Positions 18,424 through 27,375 are shown, counted from the first letter of the stretch. The stretch: 64,000 nt of DNA from Nocardioides kribbensis (GCF_015070375.1 NZ_JADCLL010000002.1:62001-126000); one strand, 5' to 3'. Numbers and translations: made by a program. Notes: generated by a model not told the origin, from the letters alone.

Positions 18424-18933
18424 ATGAACCCTGGTCTCGGGACGCCCCTGCCCCGGTCCACGGCCCTGGCCCTGTCGCTCATGGCGGGGGCGGTGGTGCT
18501 GGCCGTGCCCACGGCACTCGTGCTGCTGCGCGCCCTCGACGGGTCGGTGGGATCGGCCGTGCTGGGCCTGGGCATGGCCCTCGTCCTCGTCGTGGGGCCC
18601 CTGCTGCTGGCCCGCGGACTGCTGCGGATCCGGGTCCACGTCGGTCCCGACGCGGTCACGCGCACCCTCGGCGGCCGGGTGGCCCACCGGATCGCCTACG
18701 CCGACGTCACCCGGGTGCGGGTCAAGCGCGAGCCCTACGCCCTGACGATCACGCTGTGGGGCACCGACCCGGAGGGGCGTGAGGTGGTCTTCCCGGTCTC
18801 GCGGTCCTACGTCGGCGACCTCGAGCCGCTCGCCCGACGACTCGACCCCGAGGTCGAGCACCGCGGCGCGCAGCTCTTCGCCGACGAGCACGAGCGCCGC
18901 TGGTGGCAGGAGTTCCGCGCCGGCACGTTCTGA
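18424..18933 (+). CDS. Two-TM membrane protein with PH-like domain
   Basis: A 169-residue protein. Two TM helices (about 14-34 and 44-65: ALSLMAGAVVLAVPTALVLL and GLGMALVLVVGPLLLARGLL) are followed by a soluble domain with the beta pattern RIRVHVGPDAVTRTLGG...IAYADVTRVRVKREPYALTITLWG, resembling bacterial PH domains fused to a TM hairpin. The C-terminus is acidic and Trp-rich (DEHERRWWQEF). Role unknown; such proteins can be membrane scaffolds. Start supported by TAGGGT-N6-ATG. Confidence 0.7.
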   Translation: MNPGLGTPLPRSTALALSLMAGAVVLAVPTALVLLRALDGSVGSAVLGLGMALVLVVGPLLLARGLLRIRVHVGPDAVTRTLGGRVAHRIAYADVTRVRVKREPYALTITLWGTDPEGREVVFPVSRSYVGDLEPLARRLDPEVEHRGAQLFADEHERRWWQEFRAGTF

Positions 18934-18991
18934 GCCGCAGCCCGCCGGCCGCCCTGCCGCAGCGGGCCGTCGTACGCCGCCGCGCTCCGGC

Positions 18992-19300
18992 TCAGCCGCC
19001 CAGGGCGGCCCGGGCGGCCTCGTGCAGCGCAACGACCTCGCGTCGCAGCTGCGCCCGCTCGGTGACCGGGCCGCCGGGCCAGGCCACCCGCAGCGAGGCC
19101 TCCCCCGTGGCGTCGACGACGTGCCAGGTGCCGCCGTGGGCGTCGACCGAGGTCATCTCCGCCGACGTGGCCGCGGGGTAGCCGTGGGCGCGCACGATCC
19201 GCAGCGAGTCCTCGGCGTGGTCGTCGTTCATGTGTGCGAGCACGGCGTCGACGACCTCCTCGCCGAGGCCGCCGTCCGAGGCCCCGGGCCCGGCGGTCAC
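18992..19300 (-). CDS. DUF2470-like protein
   Basis: A 102-residue protein matching the C-terminal domain of haem-oxygenase-like HugZ proteins: AVLAHMNDDHAEDSLRIVRAHGYP is the signature HMNxDH segment, followed by MTSVDAHGGTWHV. The domain binds haem or acts with pyridoxamine-oxidase-fold partners, none of which is seen here. It starts at GTG 19300, seven bases after the M13 peptidase stop codon on the same strand, so probably one transcript. Confidence 0.75.
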   Translation of the reverse strand: MTAGPGASDGGLGEEVVDAVLAHMNDDHAEDSLRIVRAHGYPAATSAEMTSVDAHGGTWHVVDATGEASLRVAWPGGPVTERAQLRREVVALHEAARAALGG

Positions 19301-19307
19301 GGCCGGC

Positions 19308-21257
19308 TCACCAGATCCTGACCCGGTCGGCGGGGTCGAGCCACAGCCCGTCGCCCTCGCGGGTGCCGAAGACCTCGTGGAACTCGTCGAGGTTGCGCAC
19401 GATGTTGGCGCGGAACTCCGGCGGGGAGTGCGGGTCGATGGTGAGGTACTGCCGCTCCTGCTCCACGCGACGCTTGGTGCGCCAGACGAAGGCCCAGTTG
19501 AGGAAGAGCCGCTCGCGGTCCTCGACGCTGGCCGCGCCGCCGGTGGAGATGACGTAGGCCTTGTGGCCGATGGTCAGGCCGCCCAGGTCGCCGATGTTCT
19601 CGCCGACGGTGAGCGAGCCGTTGACCTTCTCACCCGGCAGGGCGCGCGGCTCGAAGGCGGCGTACTGCTCGACCAGCGCCTGCGACTTGACCTCGAAGGC
19701 GGCCTTGTCGTCGGCGGTCCACCAGTCGTTGAGGTTGCCGGCGCCGTCGTACTGCGCGCCCTGGTCGTCGAAGCCGTGGCCGATCTCGTGGCCGATGACC
19801 GCGCCGATGCCGCCGTAGTTCTCCGCCGGGTGGGCGTCGGGGCTGAAGAACGGCTTCTGCAGGATGCCCGCGGGGAAGCAGATCTCGTTGGTGCCGGGGT
19901 TGTAGTAGGCGTTGACGGTCTGCGGCAGCATGAACCACTCGTCGCGGTCGACCGGCCCGCCGAGCTTGCCCAGCTCGCGGTCGGTCTGGAAGGCCGACGT
20001 GGCGGCGACGTTGCCCATGAGGTCGTCGGGGGTGACCTGCAGGCGCGAGTAGTCGCGGAAGCGGTCGGGGTAGCCAATCTTGGGCCGGAAGGTCGCGAGC
20101 TTCTCGTAGGCCCGCTCCTTGGTCTCCTCGGTCATCCAGTCCAGCGCCGCGATCGACTCGCGGTAGGCCGCGAGCAGGTTGGCGACCAGGTCGTCCATCA
20201 TCGCCTTGGAGGCCGGCGGGAAGTGGCGTGCGACGTACTCCTTGCCCACCGCCTCGCCGATCGCGCCCTCGACCAGCGCGATGCCGCGCTTCCAGCGCGC
20301 CCGCAGCTCGGGCGTGCCGTTGAGGGTGCGACCGTAGAAGTCGAAGTTGGCCTCCACGAACTCGTCGGTGAGGTACGGCGCGGCCGAGCGCAGCACGTGC
20401 GTGAGCAGCCACGGGCGCCAGTCGTCGAGGTCGACCTCGGTCAGCACCGAGGAGAGGTGCTCGAAGAACGAGGGCTGGCGCACGCAGACCTCGGCCAGCA
20501 CGAGGGCCTGGTCGATGCCGGGGCCGGCGAGGTTGGTGACGTAGGCGTCCCAGTCGAAGGCCGGGCACAGCGCCAGGAGGTCGTCGTGGGTGAGCAGGTT
20601 GTAGGTCTTCTGCACGTCGCGGGTCTCGGCGCGCTCCCAGTGGCCGGCGGCGATGCGGGTGTCGACCGCCAGCACGGTCGCCGCGGCGCCGGCGGGGTCG
20701 GCGTGACCGACCAGGCCGAGCAGGCGGGTGAGGTAGGCGACGTACTTCTCGCGGGTCTCGGCGAACTTCTCGTCGCGGTAGTAGGACTCGTCGGGCAGGC
20801 CGAGACCGCCCTGGCCCAGGTGGAAGAGGTAGCGGTCGGAGTCGCGGCTGTCGGTGTCGACGTAGGACCCGAAGAGGCCGTGGCCGCCGATCCGCTCGAA
20901 CTCGCCCAGGAAGGCGGCCAGGTCACGCACGTCGCGCAGGCCGGCGACCGCGTCGACCAGCGGCTGGATCGGGCGGGTGCCGCGGGCGGCGATGGTCTCG
21001 GTGTCCATGAAGGAGGCGTAGAGGGCGCCGATCTTGCGGGCGTCGTCGTCGCGGGGCTCGCCCGCGGCCAGCTCTTCCACGATCGTGCGCACGTGCTGCT
21101 CGGCCGCGTCGGCCAGCTGCACGAACGGCCCCCAGCTGGAGCGGTCGGAGGGGATCTCGGTCTCCTCCAGCCACCGGCCGTTGACGTGGCCGAAGAGGTC
21201 GTCCTGGGGGCGGGTGGCAGGGTCCATGCCCGCGCGGGCGTCGTCGAGGATGCTCAC
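19308..21257 (-). CDS. M13-family metallopeptidase (neprilysin/PepO-like)
   Basis: A 649-residue zinc endopeptidase. Zn site HEIGHGF near residue 487, the downstream glutamate in VGENIGDLGG near 552, and the family C-terminus REGDGLWLDPADRVRIW. The N-terminal domain begins directly at DDARAGMDPATRPQDDLFGHVNG, with no signal peptide, so it is cytoplasmic or exported by an unclear route. The GTG at 21257 follows TAGGGT by 6 bases (leaderless). Cleaves peptides below about 40 residues in related enzymes; physiological substrate unknown. Confidence 0.92.
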   Translation of the reverse strand: MSILDDARAGMDPATRPQDDLFGHVNGRWLEETEIPSDRSSWGPFVQLADAAEQHVRTIVEELAAGEPRDDDARKIGALYASFMDTETIAARGTRPIQPLVDAVAGLRDVRDLAAFLGEFERIGGHGLFGSYVDTDSRDSDRYLFHLGQGGLGLPDESYYRDEKFAETREKYVAYLTRLLGLVGHADPAGAAATVLAVDTRIAAGHWERAETRDVQKTYNLLTHDDLLALCPAFDWDAYVTNLAGPGIDQALVLAEVCVRQPSFFEHLSSVLTEVDLDDWRPWLLTHVLRSAAPYLTDEFVEANFDFYGRTLNGTPELRARWKRGIALVEGAIGEAVGKEYVARHFPPASKAMMDDLVANLLAAYRESIAALDWMTEETKERAYEKLATFRPKIGYPDRFRDYSRLQVTPDDLMGNVAATSAFQTDRELGKLGGPVDRDEWFMLPQTVNAYYNPGTNEICFPAGILQKPFFSPDAHPAENYGGIGAVIGHEIGHGFDDQGAQYDGAGNLNDWWTADDKAAFEVKSQALVEQYAAFEPRALPGEKVNGSLTVGENIGDLGGLTIGHKAYVISTGGAASVEDRERLFLNWAFVWRTKRRVEQERQYLTIDPHSPPEFRANIVRNLDEFHEVFGTREGDGLWLDPADRVRIW

Positions 21258-21335
21258 GCAGCGACCCTAGCCGGGCGCCCCGACCGCGGGCACGCGACCG
21301 GTGCGGGTCGTGCCCGCCGGGGGGGCTCGGCCGGG

Positions 21336-21734
21336 TCAGACCGCGTCGTCGATCGCGGCGCGCACGGCCATCACGACGCTCTCCTGGCTCACGCCCTCGC
21401 GCACGGCGAGCTCGGCGACGAGACGGCGCACGACGAGCATCACCCCGCCCATCAGCGGCGAGATGTCGAGCTCGACCTCCTCGGCCGCCTCGTCGAAGGC
21501 CAGCGCGATCGCCTCGATCTCCAGCAGGTGGGAGAAGGCCAGCTCCATCGGGTCGACGTCGGGGTCGACGCCCTGCGCGTCGGCGGCGGTGACGCCGTCG
21601 AGGATGATGTGGCCCGCCCGGCGGATCCGCTCCTCGTCGCCCAGGTCGGCGAAGGGACCGGGCTGGTCGTGGTCGTGGGGCTGGTCGTGGTGCTGGTGGT
21701 CCGCGGCGTGGTCGTGGCCGTCGTCGTGGGTCAT
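21336..21734 (-). CDS. Histidine-rich N-terminal protein of unknown function
   Basis: A 132-residue protein. Residues 3-26 are almost only His, Asp and Gln (THDDGHDHAADHQHHDQPHD), a likely metal-binding tail. The rest is alpha-helical and acidic (EERIRRAGHIILDGVTAADAQ; VELDISPLMGGVMLVVRRLVAELAV) without TM or catalytic motifs. It may be a metal chaperone or sensor, but nothing in context tests this. Start ATG 21734; no Shine-Dalgarno, and only a weak GATGAT lies 6 bases upstream. Confidence 0.6.
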   Translation of the reverse strand: MTHDDGHDHAADHQHHDQPHDHDQPGPFADLGDEERIRRAGHIILDGVTAADAQGVDPDVDPMELAFSHLLEIEAIALAFDEAAEEVELDISPLMGGVMLVVRRLVAELAVREGVSQESVVMAVRAAIDDAV

Positions 21735-22109
21735 GGCGCCATCATCTCGCGGGCCGGTCCGGTGCCGGCGGGTGGCGCGCGCCGACCACGCAATGGCGCT
21801 CCCCGGCACCAGCACCGCAGCGGTCTGCACGATCCACGCGACCCGCGACCCCCGAGGACTGCCCCAACGACGCAATTGCGCTCCCCCGGCACCCCCACCG
21901 CAGGGGTCTGCACGATCCACGCGACCCGCCACCCCCGAAGGCTGCGCCAACCGCGCCATTGCGCCACCCCGACACCCGCACGGCCGCAGCGGGCGGAGGA
22001 AGGCCCGACGACACCGCAGCGGGACCGCGGGCCGCGTCCGCCCGCGCCCCGACGGCACGCGCGGTCGCGACGCGCCGGGAGCGGTGCCGCGCGGGAGTAC
22101 GGTCCGGGC
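21735..22109. other. 375-base intergenic region with tandem repeats
   Basis: No gene supported. It holds the 82/83-bp tandem repeat at about 21788-21965, and a TACGGT -10 (22098-22103) for the ABM gene at its right end. Both flanking genes point outward, so the repeats occupy a divergent promoter region. Confidence 0.65.
21788..21968. repeat. Tandem repeat, period 82-83 bp, about 2.2 copies
   Basis: Units begin at 21791 (CAATGGCGCT), 21873 (CAATTGCGCT) and 21956 (CCATTGCGCC). The shared interior is TCTGCACGATCCACGCGACCCG and CCCCGAgGaCTGCcCCAAC-like; the third copy stops after about a dozen bases. Each unit start is a small palindrome of the CGCAATTGCG type. No coding potential is shared between copies because 82 and 83 shift the frame. 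Confidence 0.8.
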
Positions 22110-22406
22110 ATGAGCTCCGAGCTGCAGGTCGTCGCCACCATCCCCACCGACCCCGCCCACCGTGAGGCGGTGCAGGCCGGGCTGGCCGAGCTGGTCACCG
22201 CCACGCGCGCCGAGGACGGCTGCCTGGCCTACACCGCCTACGAGTCGGCCACCGCCCCCGGTGTCTTCGTCACCGTCGAGACCTGGCGCAGCCAGGCCGA
22301 CCTCGACGCCCACATGCAGACCGCGCACATCGCGCGCGCCTTCGAGGTGCTCGGTGCGGCGCTCGTCGGCGAGGTGGCCATCCACCCGCTGACCCCGCTG
22401 GCCTGA
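22110..22406 (+). CDS. Antibiotic-biosynthesis-monooxygenase (ABM) family protein
   Basis: A 98-residue ferredoxin-like-fold protein: LQVVATIPTDPAHREAVQAGLAELV, EDGCLAYTAYES and FVTVETWRSQADLDAHMQTAHI are the standard landmarks. Related small enzymes are quinone monooxygenases or degrade haem; no cofactor-binding His pair is certain here. The ATG at 22110 follows TACGGT by exactly 6 bases, so the mRNA is probably leaderless. Converges with the oxidoreductase gene 22443-23408. Confidence 0.8.
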   Translation: MSSELQVVATIPTDPAHREAVQAGLAELVTATRAEDGCLAYTAYESATAPGVFVTVETWRSQADLDAHMQTAHIARAFEVLGAALVGEVAIHPLTPLA

Positions 22407-22442
22407 CCCGCCACCGGCCACCGGCCACTGACAGCGGCGGCC

Positions 22443-23408
22443 TCAGCGCATCCGCACGACCGACTTGCCGAGGGTGCGGCGCTCGTCCATGTCGACGAGC
22501 GCCCGGCCGAAGTCCTCGAGGGCGTAGGTCGCGCTCACGGGAGGCTTGACCACGCCCGAGGCCATCATCGGGGCGAGCTTCTCCCACTGCTGGTGCATGT
22601 AACCGGGACGGCTCATCGCGTAGGCGCCCCAGCCGACGCCGCGGACGTCGGTGTTGTTGAGCAGCAGCCGGTTGACCTTGACCTGGGGGATGCCCTGGCC
22701 GGCGGCGAAGCCGACCACGAGCAGGCGGCCCTGGGCGCCGAGCAGGCGCAGGGAGTCGGTGAAGACGTCGCCGCCGACGACGTCCACCACCACGTCGACC
22801 CCGGCGCCGCCGGTGAGATCCTGCACGGCGTCCTTGAACCCGTCGAGCAGCACGACCTCGTCGGCGCCGGCGGTGCGGGCGACGGCGGCCTTCTCCTCGG
22901 TCGAGACCACCGCGATGGTGCGGGCGCCCATGCCCTTGGCCACCTGGATCGTCGCGGTGCCGACCCCGCCGGCGGCGCCGTGGACCAGCACGGTCTCCCC
23001 GGCCTGGAGGCCACCGCGCTCGTCGAGGGCGAACTGCGCGGTGAGGTAGTTCATCGGCAGCGCCGCGGCCTCGTCGAAGGAGACCTCGTCGGGCACGGGG
23101 AAGGTGAAGATCGCGGGGCTGGCGACCAGCTCGGCGGCGCCGCCGTAGGGCCCGACGCCGGCCACCCGGGTGCCGGGCTCGTAGCCCTCGGGCCCGGAGA
23201 CGACGACGCCGGCGAAGTCGACGCCGAGGGTGAAGGGCGGCTCGGGCTTGAGCTGGTACTCCCCGCGGCTCAGCAGCAGGTCGGGGAAGGAGATGCCGAC
23301 CGTGTGCACCTCCACCAGCACGTCGTCGGGCCCGGGCGTCGGCTCGGCGACGTCGCGGATCTCGAGGTGGGTGGGACCGGTGGCGTCGACGACCTGGACT
23401 GCGCGCAT
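22443..23408 (-). CDS. NADPH:quinone oxidoreductase-like MDR enzyme
   Basis: A 321-residue zinc-free medium-chain reductase. GVDFAGVVVSGPEG and the NADPH-binding VLVHGAAGGVGTATIQVAKGMG near residues 139-160 identify the quinone oxidoreductase branch; the usual structural and catalytic zinc cysteines are absent. Reduces quinones or enones. The ATG at 23408 is chosen because TACGGT lies 6 bases upstream; an in-frame GTG further up adds only a low-complexity Gly/Ala/Met tail. Confidence 0.88.
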   Translation of the reverse strand: MRAVQVVDATGPTHLEIRDVAEPTPGPDDVLVEVHTVGISFPDLLLSRGEYQLKPEPPFTLGVDFAGVVVSGPEGYEPGTRVAGVGPYGGAAELVASPAIFTFPVPDEVSFDEAAALPMNYLTAQFALDERGGLQAGETVLVHGAAGGVGTATIQVAKGMGARTIAVVSTEEKAAVARTAGADEVVLLDGFKDAVQDLTGGAGVDVVVDVVGGDVFTDSLRLLGAQGRLLVVGFAAGQGIPQVKVNRLLLNNTDVRGVGWGAYAMSRPGYMHQQWEKLAPMMASGVVKPPVSATYALEDFGRALVDMDERRTLGKSVVRMR

Positions 23409-23500
23409 GGGGGCACCGTAGCCACCCGCGCCGACCCCGGCGCCCATCGCCGCGCCCATCGCTGTGCCATCCGTCACGCCCGCGGCGTCGAAGCACCCCC

Positions 23501-24358
23501 ATGAGGCTCGCCGACCGCGTCCAGGCCACGCTCATGCACGCGACGGCCCGCTGGACGGTGCGCTACGGCGAGGACCTGCGCTTCGCCGGCTCCGACCTGC
23601 CCGCCCCGACCCGCCTGCGCGTGCCGACGCGTCACGGCGACGTCCGCGTCATGGAGTACGTCGCGCCCGCGGCCACGCACGGCTCGGGCCCCGCGCACGT
23701 GCACCTCCACGGCGGGGCGTGGCTGATGCGCCACGCCGCGATGGACGACTGGTGGTGCCGCTACCTCGCCGCCACCGCCGGCGTGCGCGTGCTCAACGTC
23801 GACTTCCGCACCGGCCCCTACGTCACCTACCCCGTGGCCCAGGAGGAGAGCCACGACGTGGCCGCGTGGGTCGCCGACGGCGGCGACCCCGTGTCGGTCG
23901 GCGGCTTCTCCTCCGGCGGCGGCATGGCCGCGGCGGTGTGCCTGATGGCCCGCGACACCGGCTCCTTCACCCCGCGCCTGCAGCTGCTCGGCGTGCCGGC
24001 CCTCGACCTGGCCAGCGACCTGCCCACCGGCGCGGGCATGATCTCGCCCTCGCTGCGCGCGCTGGTGCGGCGCGTCTACTTCCCCGACCCGGCCACGCGC
24101 TCGGCGGCGTACGCCTCGCCCCTGCTGGCCCCCGACCTGGCCGGGCTGCCCCCGGCGGTGGTGATGACCGCCGAGCGCGACACGCTGCGCCGTGACGGCG
24201 ACCGCTACGCCCAGCGGCTGCGCGAGGCCGGGGTGCCGGTCGTGCACGACGTGACCCCCGGGGTCGACCACTACTTCCTCACCGAGGACCCCGCCCGGGC
24301 CCGCACCACCATGGCGATGGCCGCCACCGCCGTGCGCGAGGCGCTGCTCGGCCACTGA
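23501..24358 (+). CDS. Alpha/beta hydrolase of the HSL (acetyl-hydrolase) type
   Basis: A 285-residue esterase. HLHGGAW near residue 70 is the HGG(G) oxyanion motif of hormone-sensitive-lipase-like enzymes; GFSSGGGMAAA near 134 holds the nucleophilic Ser; the acid and base are in AERDTLRRDG and GVDHYF near the C-terminus. Hydrolyses short-chain acyl esters in relatives; natural substrate unknown. Cytoplasmic. ATG 23501 chosen for its match to the family N-terminus; weak GAGG-like site upstream. Confidence 0.85.
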   Translation: MRLADRVQATLMHATARWTVRYGEDLRFAGSDLPAPTRLRVPTRHGDVRVMEYVAPAATHGSGPAHVHLHGGAWLMRHAAMDDWWCRYLAATAGVRVLNVDFRTGPYVTYPVAQEESHDVAAWVADGGDPVSVGGFSSGGGMAAAVCLMARDTGSFTPRLQLLGVPALDLASDLPTGAGMISPSLRALVRRVYFPDPATRSAAYASPLLAPDLAGLPPAVVMTAERDTLRRDGDRYAQRLREAGVPVVHDVTPGVDHYFLTEDPARARTTMAMAATAVREALLGH

Positions 24359-24409
24359 GCGGGCTGAGCAGGCCGAGCGGGCTGCGCGGCGCGACCGGCC
24401 GGTCGGGGC

Positions 24410-25741
24410 TCAGCGCGGGTCGACGATCCGGTTGGCCTCGAAGTGCATGGGGTCGGTGTAGCTCCAGTCGCCGCCCCAGGTGAAGCCCCACTTCTTGAAG
24501 ATGTCGACGACCCCGCGGTCGATCTCGCCGACGGTGCCGCGCAGGTTGCCCGGCACGTTGAAGTCGAGGGCCAGGCCGAAGGAGTGGTTGGACAGCGTGG
24601 TCGACCCGGCGATGAAGCGGGGGTAGTAGCAGCCGCCGTACTGCCCCGGGATGATCTTGTCGCCCAGGCCGCGCTCGACGACCTCGCGCAGGGCCGCGGT
24701 GAGCTGCGGGATGATCGCCTTGTTGCAGGTCACCGAGCCGAGGATCGGCACGTCGGCGGTGACGATGTGGGTGGAGACCCATGACGGCTCGGGGGCGATG
24801 CGACCGCCGCCGATGACGGTGTAGTTGAAGGTGCCGACCGCGTCGGCGACGGCGCCGACGACGAAGGCGGTCTGGGCGGCGTCGATGTCGAGGCCCAGGG
24901 TGGCCACGACGTCGAGGCGCTGGATCGACGTCTGCCCCGGGAGCATCCGCTGCAGCGGCCCCACCACCCGGTCGGGGGCGGTGGTGCCGGTCGAGACGAG
25001 CAGGGCGTTGGCCGGCTTGGCGCCGATCGCAGCCCCCCACTTCTCGTTGACGACCGCGTCGACGGCGTTGGGGATCTGGGGCGCGAAGGCCCCGACGTGG
25101 ACCTCCTCGGAGTCCTCCGCGCTGCCCAGCCGCAGGAAGCCGTCGTCGTCGGTGGGCAGCTTCTTCTCCAGGTCGGAGGCCACGGCCACCTCGCCGGCGG
25201 CGACGCGGTCCCAGACCTCCTGGGCCTCCGGGCTGGGCTGGGTGGTCCAGGCGCGGTAGCTCGCGGGGTCGACGACCGCGACGTTGAGCACCTTGCCCTC
25301 GATGCTGGCCTGGGCCAGGGACATCGACTCCACCGAGACGTCGTCGAGGTCGTCGATCGCGGCCACGGTCTCGGGATCGATGGTGTCCTGGGCGACGACG
25401 AGGATGTCGGCGTACTGCGGCGGGCCCTCCAGGGGGCCCGGCGCCTCCACCGCGAAGGCCGGGTCGAGCGCGGGCGCCGCACCGGAGCCCTCGCCCGCAC
25501 CGTCATCCGCACCGTCGGCGGTGTCGTCGCCGGGCGCGTCGCCGCCGGGCCCGCCGGGCTCGGCGGTCGTCGAGGCGCCGGCCGGCGTCGGGTCGGCGGC
25601 GGGGTCGCCACCGGTGTCCTGGCCGCAGGCCGCGAGCAGCAGCCCGAGGGCCACGAGCGCGGCCGCGGCGGCCCGACGGCGCGCGGGCCCGGCCGCCGTG
25701 CGCCGGTGGCGCAGCGGTGCTCCCAGGTGCAGCGTCCTCAC
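24410..25741 (-). CDS. Lipoprotein with M15 (VanY/CwlK-like) peptidase domain
   Basis: A 443-residue surface lipoprotein. Signal with lipobox LLLAACG (Cys39), then a Gly/Asp-rich disordered stretch to about residue 85. The C-terminal ~120 residues carry the M15 Zn site: SNHSFGLALDFN (His and Asp ligands) and SYTDPMHFE (third His). This should cleave peptidoglycan cross-links or stem peptides. The middle region is not recognised. GTG 25741 has GGGAGGG 7-9 bases upstream. Faces the compound palindrome on its 5-prime side. Confidence 0.82.
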   Translation of the reverse strand: MRTLHLGAPLRHRRTAAGPARRRAAAAALVALGLLLAACGQDTGGDPAADPTPAGASTTAEPGGPGGDAPGDDTADGADDGAGEGSGAAPALDPAFAVEAPGPLEGPPQYADILVVAQDTIDPETVAAIDDLDDVSVESMSLAQASIEGKVLNVAVVDPASYRAWTTQPSPEAQEVWDRVAAGEVAVASDLEKKLPTDDDGFLRLGSAEDSEEVHVGAFAPQIPNAVDAVVNEKWGAAIGAKPANALLVSTGTTAPDRVVGPLQRMLPGQTSIQRLDVVATLGLDIDAAQTAFVVGAVADAVGTFNYTVIGGGRIAPEPSWVSTHIVTADVPILGSVTCNKAIIPQLTAALREVVERGLGDKIIPGQYGGCYYPRFIAGSTTLSNHSFGLALDFNVPGNLRGTVGEIDRGVVDIFKKWGFTWGGDWSYTDPMHFEANRIVDPR

Positions 25742-25863
25742 GTCGATCCCTCCCCTGCCCCAGCGTAGGTGGCGTGCTGTGACGGCGGGCACGATCCCCG
25801 CACGTCGTGCGCCTCGACGGGTGTTCGTCACCGCGGCCCGACCGGACGGGGGCCGCCCGCCGC

Positions 25864-25933
25864 TCTTACTGACCGTTGCACCCTCTGGGCGGGCGTCCTG
25901 ACGGTCAGGTAGTGGTCGCAACGGTCAGTAAGA
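25864..25933. repeat. 70-bp compound palindrome
   Basis: Perfect 16-bp inverted arms (TCTTACTGACCGTTGC at 25864-25879 and its complement at 25918-25933) enclose a further 13-bp palindrome CCTGACGGTCAGG (25897-25909). The core TGAC-S-GT recurs three times. It lies between the DHA2 gene's stop and the lipoprotein's promoter. It could be a strong hairpin terminator, a multi-site operator, or the remnant of a small mobile element; three bases CGC flank both arms. Confidence 0.8.
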
Positions 25934-25971
25934 CGCAGCGGCGCCACGCCCAGCGCCGCCAGCGCACCGGG

Positions 25972-27375
25972 TCAGCGCACCGGGGCGCGGAGCACGTCGG
26001 CGCGCACGGTGAGCCACGACAGCACGCCGCCGGCGACGAGCAGCCCGGCGCAGGCCAGCATGGCCCGGCCGAAGGCGGGGTCGAGGAGGGCGGGGTCGGC
26101 GTACTCCTCCCCGCCGAGGCCCACCGCCATCGGCAGCGCGGCCACGGCGAGCAGCGTGCCGGCGCGGGCCACGGCGTTGGAGACGCCGCTGGCGACGCCC
26201 GCGTGCTCGTCGGGGGCGGCCGCCAGCACGGTGGCGGTGAGCGGCGCGACGAGCAGCGCCAGGCCGAGGCCGAAGACGGTGATGCCGGGCAGCACGCCGA
26301 CGACGTAGGGCCGCTCCCCCGCGCCGAGCAGCAGCAGCACGCCCGCGGCCATCACGAGCGGACCGAGGCTGAGCGGCAGCCGTGGCCCGGTGCGGGCGCC
26401 GAGGGCCCCGCCGCGGGAGGCCAGCAGCAGCATGCACACGGTGAGCGGCAGGCTCGCGAGACCGGCCTGCAGCGCGGTGTAGCCGCCCACGACCTGCAGC
26501 TGCAGGGTGAGGAAGAAGGTCATGGCGCCCAGCGCGCCGTAGACGAGCAGCGTCATCGCGTTGGCGGCGGCGAAGGTGCGGTCGGCGAAGAGCCCGGGCT
26601 CGAGCATCGGCCAGCGCTCGCGCCGCTCGACCACGACGAAGGCGACCAGCCCCGCCACCCCGACCGCAGCCGCCGCGGGCGCCAGCGGCCGGCCCCACTC
26701 GATCAGCGCGTACGTCGCGCCCGCCAGCCCCAGCGTGGCCAGGGCCGCCCCGGCCCAGTCGAGCCGCGGGGCGGCGTGGGGGTCGCGGGTCTCGGGCACG
26801 CCGCGGGCCAGCCACACGGTGGCCGCGGCGAGCGGGAGGTTGACCAGGAACACCCACCGCCACGAGGCGTGGTCGACCAGCAGGCCGCCGACGAAGGGCC
26901 CGGCCGCGGCGGCGATCGCGCCGAGACCGGTCCAGGTGCCGATGGCGGCCGCGCGGTCGGCGGGGCGCACCGCGCCCTGGATCATGGCCAGGCTGCCGGG
27001 GGCGAGCGCGGCCGCGGCGACCCCCTGGGCGACGCGGGCGGCGACCAGCACCTCGGGGGTCGGCGCCAGGCCGCACAGCAGGCTGGCCAGCGCGAAGCCG
27101 ATCGTGCCGGCCACGAAGACGCGGCGCCGCCCCAGCCGGTCACCGAGCGAGCCGCCGAGCAGGATCAGGCTGGCCAGGGCGAGGAGGTAGCCGTTGGTGA
27201 CCCACTGCAGCTGGGCCAGGCTGGCGTCGAGGTCCTCCCCGATCGAGCGCAGCGCCACGTTGACCACGGTGCCGTCGAGCATGGTCAGGCCCGAGCCGAG
27301 CACCGCCGCCGCGACCACGCGGCGACCGGCGGGGCTGCTGCGCGCGACGCCTCCCGCGGCGGGCTCGACGGTCAT
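25972..27375 (-). CDS. DHA2-type MFS drug exporter (EmrB/QacA family)
   Basis: A 467-residue, 14-TM proton antiporter. Motif A (GGSLGDRLGRRRVFVAG) near residue 75 and the DHA2 opening LDGTVVNVALRSIGEDLDASLAQLQWVTNGYLLALASL are diagnostic. It exports drugs or amphipathic compounds. ATG 27375 with TACGGT 6 bases upstream (leaderless). Gene runs toward the 70-bp palindrome, which could terminate it. No adjacent regulator. Confidence 0.9.
   Translation of the reverse strand: MTVEPAAGGVARSSPAGRRVVAAAVLGSGLTMLDGTVVNVALRSIGEDLDASLAQLQWVTNGYLLALASLILLGGSLGDRLGRRRVFVAGTIGFALASLLCGLAPTPEVLVAARVAQGVAAAALAPGSLAMIQGAVRPADRAAAIGTWTGLGAIAAAAGPFVGGLLVDHASWRWVFLVNLPLAAATVWLARGVPETRDPHAAPRLDWAGAALATLGLAGATYALIEWGRPLAPAAAAVGVAGLVAFVVVERRERWPMLEPGLFADRTFAAANAMTLLVYGALGAMTFFLTLQLQVVGGYTALQAGLASLPLTVCMLLLASRGGALGARTGPRLPLSLGPLVMAAGVLLLLGAGERPYVVGVLPGITVFGLGLALLVAPLTATVLAAAPDEHAGVASGVSNAVARAGTLLAVAALPMAVGLGGEEYADPALLDPAFGRAMLACAGLLVAGGVLSWLTVRADVLRAPVR

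Noticed and set aside
25864..25933. 70-bp element read as a miniature transposon with CGC target duplication
   Set aside because: Three-base matches are expected by chance here, and no second copy was seen. Kept as a compound palindrome of open function.
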